The position numbers were made by a program, and so were the translations under genes. A stretch of 64,000 bases of DNA from Cupriavidus sp. YR651 (GTDB lineage Bacteria > Pseudomonadota > Gammaproteobacteria > Burkholderiales > Burkholderiaceae), in NCBI RefSeq assembly GCF_900101625.1, contig NZ_FMYZ01000016.1:25251-89250 (forward strand), read 5' to 3'. The notes below the pieces were generated by a model. The model was not told the DNA's origin and ran no database searches. It saw only the letters and a program-made list of their open reading frames with translations. This document shows positions 1 to 9,078 of the stretch, in pieces (positions within the stretch are counted from its first letter, which is position 1; each line of letters begins with the position of its first letter).

Positions 1-1
1 G

Positions 2-1039
2 TTCAACGAGCTCAAGGCCGTGGTCGAGCGGAGCAAGGCAAAGGCCGCCAGCGCGGTGGTGCTCGATGCCCAGACCGGCGAGGTGCTGGCGCTGGCCAAC
101 TGGCCCACCTACAACCCGAACGACCGCTCCCGCCTGTCCGGCGAGCAGCTGCGCAACCGCGTGCTGACCGATACGTTTGAACCCGGCTCGATGATGAAGC
201 CGATCACGATCGGCCTCGCCCTGCAACTGGGCCGCGTGACGCCGTCCACCGTGGTGACCACGACCGGCAAGTACAACTTCGAAGGCGCGACGATCTCCGA
301 TACGCACAACTACGGCGCGCTGACCGTCGGCGGCGTGATCCAGAAGTCGAGCAACATCGGCACGACCAAGATTGCCATGCTGATGAAGCCGCAGGAAATG
401 TGGGACATGTTCACCAGCGTGGGCCTGGGCCAGGCGCCGAAGATCGGCTTCCCCGGCGCCGTGGCGGGCCGCGTGCGGCCGTTCAAGAGCTGGCGCCCGA
501 TCGAGCAGGCGACGATGTCCTACGGCTACGGCCTGTCCGTGTCGCTGTTCCAGGTGGCTCACGCCTACACGATCTTCGCCCATGACGGCGAGCTGATCCC
601 GGTATCGATGTTCAAGACCACCGGTCCGGCGACGGGCGAGCGCATTCTTTCGCCGCAGGTGGCGCGCGACGTGCGCGGGATGCTGGAAACCGTGACTGCG
701 CCGGGCGGCACCGCGCCGGAAGCGCAGGTCATGGGCTACCGCGTCGGCGGCAAGACCGGCACGGCCTACAAGCACGTGGGCCGCGGCTACGACCGCTCCA
801 AGTACCGCGCATCGTTCATCGGCCTGGCGCCGATGTCCAACCCGCGCGTGATCGTGGCCGTCAGCGTGGACGAGCCGACCTCCGGCAGCCACTACGGCGG
901 CGCGGTGGCCGGCCCGGCCTTCGCGGCGATCACCGGCGGCGCGCTGCGCGCGCTCAACGTCCAGCCGGATTCGCCGATCCGCCAGCTGATGGTGACGGAC
1001 AAGGTTCAGGAAAGCGAGCCCTGGAGCGCCACGCCATGA
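2..1039 (+). CDS. ftsI: FtsI (PBP3), peptidoglycan transpeptidase, 3' part
   Basis: Septal peptidoglycan D,D-transpeptidase that crosslinks new wall at the division site with FtsW. The gene is cut by the window edge; the frame is open from base 2, so only the catalytic domain is present. The three penicillin-binding motifs are visible: GSMMK at about bases 185-199 (acyl-enzyme Ser at 188-190), SSN in QKSSNIG, and KTGTA in VGGKTGTA. The stretch SAVVLDAQTGEVLALANWP is typical of the start of this domain. Its stop overlaps the murE start by 4 bases (ATGA), which indicates translational coupling in the dcw operon. The missing N-terminus should hold the membrane anchor and dimerisation domain. Confidence 0.96.
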   Translation, partial: FNELKAVVERSKAKAASAVVLDAQTGEVLALANWPTYNPNDRSRLSGEQLRNRVLTDTFEPGSMMKPITIGLALQLGRVTPSTVVTTTGKYNFEGATISDTHNYGALTVGGVIQKSSNIGTTKIAMLMKPQEMWDMFTSVGLGQAPKIGFPGAVAGRVRPFKSWRPIEQATMSYGYGLSVSLFQVAHAYTIFAHDGELIPVSMFKTTGPATGERILSPQVARDVRGMLETVTAPGGTAPEAQVMGYRVGGKTGTAYKHVGRGYDRSKYRASFIGLAPMSNPRVIVAVSVDEPTSGSHYGGAVAGPAFAAITGGALRALNVQPDSPIRQLMVTDKVQESEPWSATP

Positions 1040-2589
1040 CGGCCAAGCCATTGCTCCCCATCGAAATCTCCGCCCAGGCCAGCAACGCGCTGGCCTGGCT
1101 GCGTACGCACGTCCCCGCCACGGCGCGGCTGACGGGCGATACGCGCCGCCTGCAGCCGGGCGATGTGTTTTTCGCCTACGTGCTCGGCAACGACCGGCTG
1201 GCTACCGATGGTCGCCCACATATCGACAAGGCGCTCGCCGCGGGCGCGTCGGCCATTGTCTATGAGGCTGACGGGTTTGCATGGAGTCACGGCAACGCGG
1301 TGCCTCACCTGCCGGTTTCACGCCTGCACGAACTGGCGGGGCCGATCGCCGCTGGCTGGCACCAGAACACCGCGCGAGACCTGACCGTGACCGGCATCAC
1401 CGGCACCAATGGCAAGACCTCGTGCGCGCAATGGCTGGCCCGCCTGCTGCAGGCGACCGGCACGCCGTGCGCGACGATCGGCACGCTGGGCACCGGCTTC
1501 CCGGATGCGCTCCAGCACACCGGTTTCACCACCCCCGATGCCGTCCAGTTGCAGGCCAGCCTGGCCGACCTGAACAACGCCGGCGCGCGTGCCGTGGCGA
1601 TGGAAGTGTCCTCGCACGGCCTTGAGCAGGGCCGAGTGGCCGGCACCGGTTTTGCGGTGGCCGCGCTGACCAACCTGACGCAGGATCACCTCGACTACCA
1701 CGGCACCATGGCCGAGTACGAGGCCGCCAAGGCGCGCCTGTTCCAGTGGGAGGGCCTGCGCGTCGCCGTGATCAATCGCGACGACGCGATGGGTCGCCGC
1801 CTGCTGGCCGCCAACGCCGCCGCGGTGAGCGCGCCGCGCATCATCGAATATGGCATCGACGGCAAAGCCGGCGCGTCAGTCGGCGGCACACGAGGCCAAT
1901 GGCTGCGCGCCACCAACGTGCGCGCGACGGCCAGCGGCACCGCATTCCACATCGACGGCAGCTTCGGCGCGGCGGACATGACCACGCCGATGATCGGCGC
2001 CTTCAACGTCAGCAACCTGCTGGCCGTGCTGGGTGCGGCGCTGGCCCAGGGCGTCGAATGGGATACCGCCATCGCGGCGCTGCGCAACCTGACGCCGGTC
2101 GATGGACGCATGGAACTGTTCGGTGGCCACGACGCGCCGCTGGCGGTGGTCGACTACGCCCACACGCCAGATGCACTGGCGCAGACGCTGGCCGCGCTGC
2201 GCCCCGTGGCCGAGGCCCGCCAGGGCCGCCTCTGGTGCGTGTTCGGTTGCGGTGGTGACCGCGATGCCACCAAGCGCCCGCTGATGGGCGGCGTGGCCGA
2301 GCGTCTGGCGGACGACCTCGTCCTGACCAGCGACAACCCGCGAAGCGAAGATCCGCGCGACATCCTCGAGGCCATCGCCGACGGCATGAAAGACCGTGCC
2401 CGCGCCCGCCTGATCGAGGATCGCGCCGCCGCCATCCTCTATGCCATCAAGCATGCGGCTCCGGCCGATGTGGTGCTGGTAGCCGGCAAGGGGCACGAAG
2501 CCACGCAGGAGATCCAGGGCAAGAAGCGTCCGTTCTCCGATCGCGAGCACGTGCGCCTGACGCTGGGCGCACGGGGGGTGTCGGCATGA
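1036..2589 (+). CDS. murE: UDP-MurNAc-L-Ala-D-Glu:meso-diaminopimelate ligase
   Basis: Cytoplasmic ATP-dependent ligase that adds meso-diaminopimelate to UDP-MurNAc-L-Ala-D-Glu. The 517-residue protein has the Mur-ligase P-loop GTNGKTS at residues 123-129 and the DNPR motif at residues 433-436. That motif marks enzymes that select meso-DAP rather than lysine. The CFGCGGDRD segment of the C-terminal domain is also present. The start ATG overlaps the ftsI stop and the stop overlaps murF, both by 4 bases, so translation is probably coupled. Length is close to the family norm and nothing looks damaged. Confidence 0.97.
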   Translation: MTAKPLLPIEISAQASNALAWLRTHVPATARLTGDTRRLQPGDVFFAYVLGNDRLATDGRPHIDKALAAGASAIVYEADGFAWSHGNAVPHLPVSRLHELAGPIAAGWHQNTARDLTVTGITGTNGKTSCAQWLARLLQATGTPCATIGTLGTGFPDALQHTGFTTPDAVQLQASLADLNNAGARAVAMEVSSHGLEQGRVAGTGFAVAALTNLTQDHLDYHGTMAEYEAAKARLFQWEGLRVAVINRDDAMGRRLLAANAAAVSAPRIIEYGIDGKAGASVGGTRGQWLRATNVRATASGTAFHIDGSFGAADMTTPMIGAFNVSNLLAVLGAALAQGVEWDTAIAALRNLTPVDGRMELFGGHDAPLAVVDYAHTPDALAQTLAALRPVAEARQGRLWCVFGCGGDRDATKRPLMGGVAERLADDLVLTSDNPRSEDPRDILEAIADGMKDRARARLIEDRAAAILYAIKHAAPADVVLVAGKGHEATQEIQGKKRPFSDREHVRLTLGARGVSA

Positions 2590-3995
2590 ACCCAAAGACG
2601 ATGACGACTCTGCAGCAAGCCGCCGGCTGGATGGCCGGCGCCCATATCGCCGGCGATGCCGCGCGCGCATTCTCGCGTGTACATACCGACAGCCGCACCG
2701 TCGAGCCCGGCGACCTGTTCGTCGCGCTCACGGGCGAGCGTTTCGACGCCCACGATTTCCTGGCCGATGTGGTCGCGCGTGGCGCGGCCGCTGTGCTGAT
2801 CAGCCGCGAATCGGCCATCGGCAGCCTCGATGTGCCGGCCATCATCGTGCCGGATACCCGCATCGGGCTGGGCGAGCTCGGCGCCGGCTGGCGCCGCCAG
2901 TTCACGCCGCCCACGGTGGCCGTGACCGGCAGCAACGGCAAGACCACGGTCAAGGAAATGATCGCGGCGATCTTTGCCGCGGCGGTGGGGGAGGGCGATC
3001 GCCTGGCCACAGGCGGCAACCTGAACAACGACATCGGCCTGCCGCTGACGGTGCTGCGCCTGCGCGCGCATCACAAGCTGGCGGTGCTGGAACTCGGCAT
3101 GAACCACCCGGGCGAGACGGTCTATCTGGCCGGCATCGCCCAGCCGACGGTGGCCGTGATCACCAACGCCCAGCGCGAGCATCAGGAATTCATGGTCAGC
3201 GTCGAGGCGGTGGCCCATGAGCACGCGAGCGCCATTGCCGCGCTGCCCGCCGATGGCGTGGCGGTGTTCCCGGTGGATGGCGAGAGCGGAGGCCAGCATG
3301 CGCCGATCTGGCGTCAGGCCGCGGCCGGCCGGCGTGTGCTGTCATTCGGCACCGATGTGTCGGCCGACGTACGCGCGACGATTTCGCTCGATGACGGCGT
3401 GCAGGTGCTGCACGTGACCGCGCCAGGCCTGGCGTTCGACCTGCGCCTGCAACTGCTGGGTGCGCACAACGTGCGCAACGCGCTGGCGGCGACCTCTTGC
3501 GCGCTGGCGGCGGGTGTCGAGGTGGCCGCGATCCAGGCCGGCATCGCCGGCTTCACGGCGGTCAAGGGCCGCCTGCAGGTCAAGCACACGCCGGGCGGCA
3601 CGGTGGTGATCGACGATACGTACAACGCGAATCCGGACTCCATGCGCGCCGCGATCGACGTGCTGGCCGGGTTTGCCGCGCCGCGCCTGCTGGTGCTGGG
3701 CGACATGGGCGAGGTGGGCGACCAGGGTCCGGCCTTCCACACCGAGATCGGTGCCTACGCGCGCACGCGCGGCATCGAGGCGATGTGGGCAACCGGTGAA
3801 CTGGCGCAGCACGCGGTGCAGGCCTACGGTTCGACGGCGCGGCATTTCGCCAGCGTCGAGGACCTGACGCAGGCGCTGCGGCAAGACAACGAGGGCGCGG
3901 TGGCCGGTGCGGCGGCCGTGCTGGTGAAGGGATCGCGCTTCATGCGCATGGAACGGATCGTGGATGCGCTTGTCGCAACACCTTCCGCTCGCTAA
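2586..3995 (+). CDS. murF: UDP-MurNAc-tripeptide:D-Ala-D-Ala ligase
   Basis: Cytoplasmic ligase that adds D-alanyl-D-alanine to the UDP-MurNAc tripeptide and so completes the stem pentapeptide. The 469-residue protein has the P-loop GSNGKTT at residues 115-121, the DSRTVEPGDLFVAL signature of the MurF N-terminal domain, and the DDTYNANPDSM motif of the C-terminal half. It starts on an ATG within the murE stop (ATGA). mraY follows after 15 bases, so the gene lies within the continuous dcw operon. Its D-Ala-D-Ala substrate is made by Ddl further along the cluster. Confidence 0.97.
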   Translation: MNPKTMTTLQQAAGWMAGAHIAGDAARAFSRVHTDSRTVEPGDLFVALTGERFDAHDFLADVVARGAAAVLISRESAIGSLDVPAIIVPDTRIGLGELGAGWRRQFTPPTVAVTGSNGKTTVKEMIAAIFAAAVGEGDRLATGGNLNNDIGLPLTVLRLRAHHKLAVLELGMNHPGETVYLAGIAQPTVAVITNAQREHQEFMVSVEAVAHEHASAIAALPADGVAVFPVDGESGGQHAPIWRQAAAGRRVLSFGTDVSADVRATISLDDGVQVLHVTAPGLAFDLRLQLLGAHNVRNALAATSCALAAGVEVAAIQAGIAGFTAVKGRLQVKHTPGGTVVIDDTYNANPDSMRAAIDVLAGFAAPRLLVLGDMGEVGDQGPAFHTEIGAYARTRGIEAMWATGELAQHAVQAYGSTARHFASVEDLTQALRQDNEGAVAGAAAVLVKGSRFMRMERIVDALVATPSAR

Positions 3996-4010
3996 CGAAT
4001 AAGACACACG

Positions 4011-5180
4011 ATGTTATTGGCTCTGGCCCAGTGGCTGCAAAACGATTACAGCTTCCTGCGGGTCGTCAACTACCTGACCTTCCGCGCGGTGATGGCCAAC
4101 CTCACCGCGCTGGTGATCGGACTCGGGTTTGGCCCGTGGGTGATCCGCCGGCTGACCGAACTGAAGATCGGCCAGGCCGTGCGCACGATCGGCCCGCAGA
4201 CGCACCTGGTGAAGTCCGGCACGCCCACCATGGGTGGCGTGCTGGTCCTGATTTCCATCGCCATTTCCACGCTGCTCTGGTGCGACTGGGGCAATCGCTT
4301 TATCTGGGTGGTGATGCTGGTCACGCTGGGCTACGGCGCCATCGGCTGGGTGGATGACTACCGCAAGGTGGTCTACCGGGACCCGCGCGGCATGTCGAGC
4401 CGCGAGAAATTTTTCTGGCAGACGCTGATTGGCCTGGTGGCCGCGGTCTACCTGGCCTTCTCGGTGGCCGAAGCCAGCAACGAACGGGTGTGGAGCCTGT
4501 TCCTGAGCTGGATCGAAGGTGGGATGTGGGCCGACGTGCCGTACAAGACCAACCTGATCGTGCCCTTCTTCAAGGAAGTGAGCTATCCGCTGGGCGTGGC
4601 CGGATTCATCGTGCTGACCTACCTGGTGATCGTGGGCTCGAGCAACGCGGTGAATCTGACCGATGGCCTGGATGGCCTGGTGATCATGCCCGTGGTGCTG
4701 GTGGGCGGTGGCCTGGGCGTGTTCGCGTACGTGATGGGCAGTTCGGTGTACAGCCGTTACCTGCTGTTCCCGCACATCCCGGGCGCCGGCGAGCTGCTGA
4801 TCTTCTGCTCGGCGATGGCCGGCGCGGGGCTGGCGTTCCTCTGGTTCAACGCGCATCCGGCCAGGGTGTTCATGGGCGACGTGGGCGCGCTGGCGCTGGG
4901 CGGCGCGCTCGGCACGGTCGCGGTGATCGTGCGGCAGGAAATCGTGCTGTTCGTGATGGGTGGCATCTTCGTGGTGGAAACGCTGTCGGTGATGCTGCAG
5001 GTGACCTGGTTCAAGTTCACCAAGCGGCGCTATGGAGAAGGCCGGCGGCTGTTCCGCATGGCCCCGCTGCATCACCACTTCGAGCTGAGCGGATGGAAGG
5101 AAACGCAGGTCACCGTGCGGTTCTGGATCATCACCATGCTGCTGGTGCTGATCGGGCTGTCATCGCTGAAGCTGCGCTGA
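4011..5180 (+). CDS. mraY: Phospho-MurNAc-pentapeptide translocase MraY
   Basis: Integral membrane enzyme that transfers phospho-MurNAc-pentapeptide to undecaprenyl phosphate, forming lipid I. The 389-residue sequence is rich in hydrophobic segments, about ten in the family. It carries the catalytic signatures DDYRK (Asp115-Asp116), NAVNLTDGLDGL (Asn212 to about 223) and the histidine cluster HHH at residues 354-356. The family is usually near 360 residues; the extra length lies in a loop around residues 150-175. murD follows after 68 bases, and no terminator is seen between them. Confidence 0.97.
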   Translation: MLLALAQWLQNDYSFLRVVNYLTFRAVMANLTALVIGLGFGPWVIRRLTELKIGQAVRTIGPQTHLVKSGTPTMGGVLVLISIAISTLLWCDWGNRFIWVVMLVTLGYGAIGWVDDYRKVVYRDPRGMSSREKFFWQTLIGLVAAVYLAFSVAEASNERVWSLFLSWIEGGMWADVPYKTNLIVPFFKEVSYPLGVAGFIVLTYLVIVGSSNAVNLTDGLDGLVIMPVVLVGGGLGVFAYVMGSSVYSRYLLFPHIPGAGELLIFCSAMAGAGLAFLWFNAHPARVFMGDVGALALGGALGTVAVIVRQEIVLFVMGGIFVVETLSVMLQVTWFKFTKRRYGEGRRLFRMAPLHHHFELSGWKETQVTVRFWIITMLLVLIGLSSLKLR

Positions 5181-5248
5181 CCGGGGCGAGCGAACGCTCT
5201 CTATATAGATACACAGGCATCAACAAGACCATAGGGCAGGAAATCGAA

Positions 5249-6760
5249 GTGTTTGGCGCGTTGCAGAAACCTCATGTGCTGGTACTGGGCCTCGGCGAAT
5301 CGGGGCTGGCCATGGCACGCTGGTGCGGCCTGAACGGCTGCCGCGTGCGCGTGGCCGACACGCGCGAGGCGCCCGCCAACCTGGCCCTGCTGCAGGCCGA
5401 GCTTCCTGCGGCCCGGTTCGTGGGCGCGCCGTTTGCCGACAGCCTGCTCGACGATATCGGCCTGGTGGCGATCAGCCCCGGCCTGTCCCCGCTGGAAGCG
5501 GGCACCCGGGCGCTGCTGGATGTCGCCCAGGCGCGCGGCATTCCCGTGTGGGGCGAGATCGAACTGTTCGCCCAGGCGCTGGGCTATCTGGAAGCCACCT
5601 CCGGCTACGCGCCGCGCGTACTGGCGATCACCGGCACCAACGGCAAGACCACCACCACCGCGCTGACGGGGCGGTTGGTCGAGCGTGCCGGCAAGACCGT
5701 CGCCGTGGCGGGCAACATCAGCCCGTCCGCGCTGGACAAGCTGTCCGCGTGTATCGCCACCGCCACGCTGCCGGACGTCTGGGTGCTGGAGCTGTCCAGC
5801 TTCCAGCTGGAAACCACGCACTCGCTGGCGCCGCATGCCGCCACCGTGCTCAACGTGACCCAGGACCACCTGGACTGGCACGGCGGCATGGAAGCCTACG
5901 CCGCGTCCAAGGCGCGCGTATTCGGCCCGGCGGACAAGGCGTGCGTGCAGGTGCTCAATCGCAATGATCGCCTGACGATGGACATGGCGCGCCCGGGCAC
6001 GCAGCCGGTGACGTTCGGCACGGATCTGCCGGAGATGCCGGGCAGCTATGGCGTGCTGCGCGAAGGCGGCATGCCCTGGCTGGTGCTGGCCGAGCCGGAC
6101 AGCGAGTCCGACGGCGAACCCAAGCCGCGCCGCCGCAAGGGTGCCGACGTAGCCGCGGAGGCCGTGGCGGTGCGCCACAAGCGCCTGATGCCTGCCGATG
6201 CCTTGCATATTCGCGGCATGCACAACGCGACCAATGCGATGGCCGCGCTGGCGCTGTGCCGTGCGATCGACCTGCCGCTGAACGCGCTGCTGCATGGCCT
6301 GCGCGAGTATCGCGGCGAGCCGCATCGCGTGGAGTGGGTGGCGACGATCGATGAGGTCGAGTATTTCGACGACAGCAAGGGCACCAACGTGGGCGCCACC
6401 GTGGCCGCGCTGTCCGGGCTGGACAAGCGCGTGGTCCTGATCGCCGGTGGCGAAGGCAAGGGCCAGGACTTCTCGCCCCTGGCGGCGCCAGTGGCCCAGT
6501 ATGCACGCGCCGTGCTGCTGATCGGCAAGGATGCCGACGCCTTGCGCGCCGCGCTGGAGGGCACTGGTACGCAACTGGTCGACGCCGCCACGCTGCAAGA
6601 GGCCGTCAACAAGTCGGCCAGTCTGGCGGAAGCCGGCGATGTCGTGCTGCTGTCACCGGCCTGCGCCAGTCTCGACATGTTCCGCAACTACGTCCATCGC
6701 GCGGAAGTGTTCCGTAGCGCGGTGGAAGAACTGGCCCTGTCCCGGGGGATCCTGCCATGA
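5249..6760 (+). CDS. murD: UDP-MurNAc-L-alanine:D-glutamate ligase
   Basis: Cytoplasmic ligase that adds D-glutamate to UDP-MurNAc-L-alanine. I place the start at a GTG (5249) because the protein then begins MFGALQKPHVLVLGLGESG, the expected N-terminal Rossmann motif, and a purine-rich AGGGCAGGAA site lies just upstream. The frame stays open far upstream through mraY, but that part is not coding. The P-loop GTNGKTT spans residues 129-135. A charged linker (EPKPRRRKG) near residues 290-300 lengthens the protein to 503 residues, against about 440 in E. coli. The stop overlaps ftsW by 4 bases. Confidence 0.95.
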   Translation: MFGALQKPHVLVLGLGESGLAMARWCGLNGCRVRVADTREAPANLALLQAELPAARFVGAPFADSLLDDIGLVAISPGLSPLEAGTRALLDVAQARGIPVWGEIELFAQALGYLEATSGYAPRVLAITGTNGKTTTTALTGRLVERAGKTVAVAGNISPSALDKLSACIATATLPDVWVLELSSFQLETTHSLAPHAATVLNVTQDHLDWHGGMEAYAASKARVFGPADKACVQVLNRNDRLTMDMARPGTQPVTFGTDLPEMPGSYGVLREGGMPWLVLAEPDSESDGEPKPRRRKGADVAAEAVAVRHKRLMPADALHIRGMHNATNAMAALALCRAIDLPLNALLHGLREYRGEPHRVEWVATIDEVEYFDDSKGTNVGATVAALSGLDKRVVLIAGGEGKGQDFSPLAAPVAQYARAVLLIGKDADALRAALEGTGTQLVDAATLQEAVNKSASLAEAGDVVLLSPACASLDMFRNYVHRAEVFRSAVEELALSRGILP

Positions 6761-7998
6761 GCGACGCACCGGCCAAGCGCAGCGGTTTCATCGGCGCCAC
6801 CATCGGCAATGCCTGGGGTGGCCTGCGTGACGCGGTGTCGGGCGTCAAGCCGACCCGTTCCCGCATGATGGAGTACGACCAGCCCCTGCTCTGGGTGGCG
6901 ATCGTGCTGCTGGCGCTCGGCCTGGTGATGGTCTATTCGGCATCGATCGCGCTGCCGGATTCGCCGCGCTACGCCAACTATCGCGAAAGCCACTTCCTGG
7001 TGCGCCACGCGTTTGCGCTGTTCATCGGGCTGTCGGCCGGGCTGGTGGCGTTCCAGATTCCCGTCAAGGTCTGGGATCGGTACGCGCCGAAGCTGTTCAT
7101 CTTCGCGCTGGTGTTGCTGGTGCTCGTGCTGGTGCCGTTCGTCGGCAAGGGCGTGAATGGCGCGCGGCGCTGGATCCCGCTCGGCGTCATGAACTTCCAG
7201 CCCTCGGAACTGATGAAGCTGGCCGTGGTGCTGTACGCCGCCAACTACACGGTGCGCAAGCAGGAATGGATGCAGACGGTGTCCAAGGGTTTCCTGCCGA
7301 TGGGCGTGGCCGTGGTTGTGGTGGGCATGCTGCTGCTGCTGGAGCCGGACATGGGCGCGTTCCTGGTGATTGCTGCCGTGGCCATGGGCATCCTGTTCCT
7401 GGGGGGCATCAACGGCAAGCTGTTTGCCGGGCTGGTCGGGGTGGCGGTGGGCGCGTTCGCGCTGCTGATCACGGCGTCGCCGTGGCGTCGCGAGCGGATC
7501 TTCGCGTACCTGAATCCCTGGGAAGAGAGCAACGCGCTGGGCAAGGCCTACCAGCTCACGCATTCGCTGATCGCGTTCGGGCGTGGTGAATGGACGGGGG
7601 TTGGCCTGGGCGGCAGCATCGAAAAGCTGCACTACCTGCCGGAAGCGCACACCGACTTCATCCTGGCCGTGATCGGCGAGGAATTCGGTTTCATCGGCGT
7701 GCTGGTGATGATCGTCCTGTTCTACTGGCTGGTCCGACGCGCGTTCAACATCGGCCGCACCGCATTGCAACTCGATCGCACGTTCGCGGGGCTGGTCGCC
7801 AAGGGCATTGGCGTGTGGATTGGCTGGCAGACCTTCATCAACATGGGTGTGAACCTGGGCCTGCTGCCCACCAAGGGGCTGACCTTGCCGCTGGTGAGCT
7901 ACGGCGGATCGGGGATCCTGATGAACTGCGTGGGGCTGGCCATCGTGCTTCGCATTGACTACGAGAACAGAGTGATGATGCGCGGAGGGAAGGTATGA
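6757..7998 (+). CDS. ftsW: Septal peptidoglycan glycosyltransferase FtsW (SEDS)
   Basis: Polytopic SEDS-family protein that polymerises glycan strands from lipid II at the septum with FtsI. The 413-residue protein has a roughly 45-residue cytoplasmic N-terminus followed by about ten membrane segments. It shows SEDS signatures: GARRWIPLGVMNFQPSE, HTDFILAVIGEEFGFIG and a C-terminal NMGVNLGLLPTKGLTLPLVSYGG-type stretch. The start ATG overlaps murD and the stop overlaps murG, both as ATGA. Placement between murD and murG is standard for the dcw cluster. Confidence 0.97.
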   Translation: MSDAPAKRSGFIGATIGNAWGGLRDAVSGVKPTRSRMMEYDQPLLWVAIVLLALGLVMVYSASIALPDSPRYANYRESHFLVRHAFALFIGLSAGLVAFQIPVKVWDRYAPKLFIFALVLLVLVLVPFVGKGVNGARRWIPLGVMNFQPSELMKLAVVLYAANYTVRKQEWMQTVSKGFLPMGVAVVVVGMLLLLEPDMGAFLVIAAVAMGILFLGGINGKLFAGLVGVAVGAFALLITASPWRRERIFAYLNPWEESNALGKAYQLTHSLIAFGRGEWTGVGLGGSIEKLHYLPEAHTDFILAVIGEEFGFIGVLVMIVLFYWLVRRAFNIGRTALQLDRTFAGLVAKGIGVWIGWQTFINMGVNLGLLPTKGLTLPLVSYGGSGILMNCVGLAIVLRIDYENRVMMRGGKV

Positions 7999-9065
7999 GC
8001 TTGCCGCGCACGCTGCTCGTCATGGCTGGCGGCACCGGGGGCCATGTGTTCCCGGGGCTGGCGGTCGCGCACGCGTTGCGCGACGCGGGCTGGCGCGTGG
8101 TCTGGCTGGGCAACCGTACCGGCATGGAGGCCACGCTGGTGCCGAAGCACGACATCCCGATGGAGTACATCCAGTTCGGCGGGTTGCGTGGCAAGGGCCT
8201 GGTGACCAAGCTGCTGCTGCCGCTGAACCTGCTGCGTGCGTTCTGGCAGAGCATCGGCGCGTTGCGCCGCGTGCGGCCGGACGTGGTGCTGGGCATGGGC
8301 GGCTATATCACCTTCCCGGCCGGGATGATGGCGTCGCTGCTTGGCCGGCCGCTGGTGCTGCACGAGCAGAACTCGATCGCCGGCCTGGCCAACAAGGTGC
8401 TGGCCAAGGTGGCCGACCGCGTGCTCTGCGCATTCCCGGACACGCTGCCGAATAGCGAATGGACCGGTAATCCGGTGCGCGAGGAACTGGCGCACATGCC
8501 GGCGCCCGAGTCGCGCTACGACGATCGCACCGGCCCGCTGCGCGTGCTGGTGGTGGGCGGCAGCCTGGGTGCGGCGGCGCTGAACGACGTGGTGCCGAAG
8601 GCCATCGCGCTGCTGCCCGAAGGCGAGCGCCCGGTCGTGAAGCATCAGGCGGGCGCCAGGCAGATCGACACGCTGCGGGCCAACTATGCCGCGGCGGGCG
8701 TGGCCGGCGAGACCGTGCCATTCATCGACGACATGGCGGCGGCCTATGCCGAAGCCGACCTGGTCATCTGCCGCGCCGGCGCGATGACGGTATCCGAAGT
8801 GGCGGCCGCCGGCGTGGCGGCGCTGTTCGTACCGTTTCCGCACGCGGTGGACGACCACCAGACCACCAACGCGAAGTTCCTGTCGAAGCAGGGTGCCGCG
8901 TTGCTGGTGCAACAAAACGAACTGACCGCGCAGGGACTGGCTCAAACGCTGTCCAGCCTGTCGCGGCCGCAACTGAAGGACATGGCGCGCGCTGCGCGCA
9001 GCCTGGCCAAACCGGAGGCAACCCGGCGCGTCGCCGAGATTTGCCGCCAGATGGCGGGCGACTGA
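7995..9065 (+). CDS. murG: UDP-GlcNAc:lipid I GlcNAc transferase MurG
   Basis: Peripheral membrane glycosyltransferase (GT28) that adds GlcNAc to lipid I, giving lipid II at the inner face of the membrane. The 356-residue protein begins with the glycine-rich motif MAGGTGGHVFPGLA (residues 10-22). It also has LGMGGYITFPAG in the N-domain and the UDP-GlcNAc-binding motif ICRAGAMTVSE in the C-domain. Its start overlaps the ftsW stop by 4 bases, and murC follows after 13 bases. Confidence 0.97.
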   Translation: MSLPRTLLVMAGGTGGHVFPGLAVAHALRDAGWRVVWLGNRTGMEATLVPKHDIPMEYIQFGGLRGKGLVTKLLLPLNLLRAFWQSIGALRRVRPDVVLGMGGYITFPAGMMASLLGRPLVLHEQNSIAGLANKVLAKVADRVLCAFPDTLPNSEWTGNPVREELAHMPAPESRYDDRTGPLRVLVVGGSLGAAALNDVVPKAIALLPEGERPVVKHQAGARQIDTLRANYAAAGVAGETVPFIDDMAAAYAEADLVICRAGAMTVSEVAAAGVAALFVPFPHAVDDHQTTNAKFLSKQGAALLVQQNELTAQGLAQTLSSLSRPQLKDMARAARSLAKPEATRRVAEICRQMAGD

Positions 9066-9078
9066 AACAACGAATTCA

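Noticed and set aside
4490..5248. Open frame in another phase of mraY continuing into murD
   Set aside because: The part before 5249 is Arg/Gly-rich shadow of mraY; murD starts at the GTG with its own ribosome-binding site.
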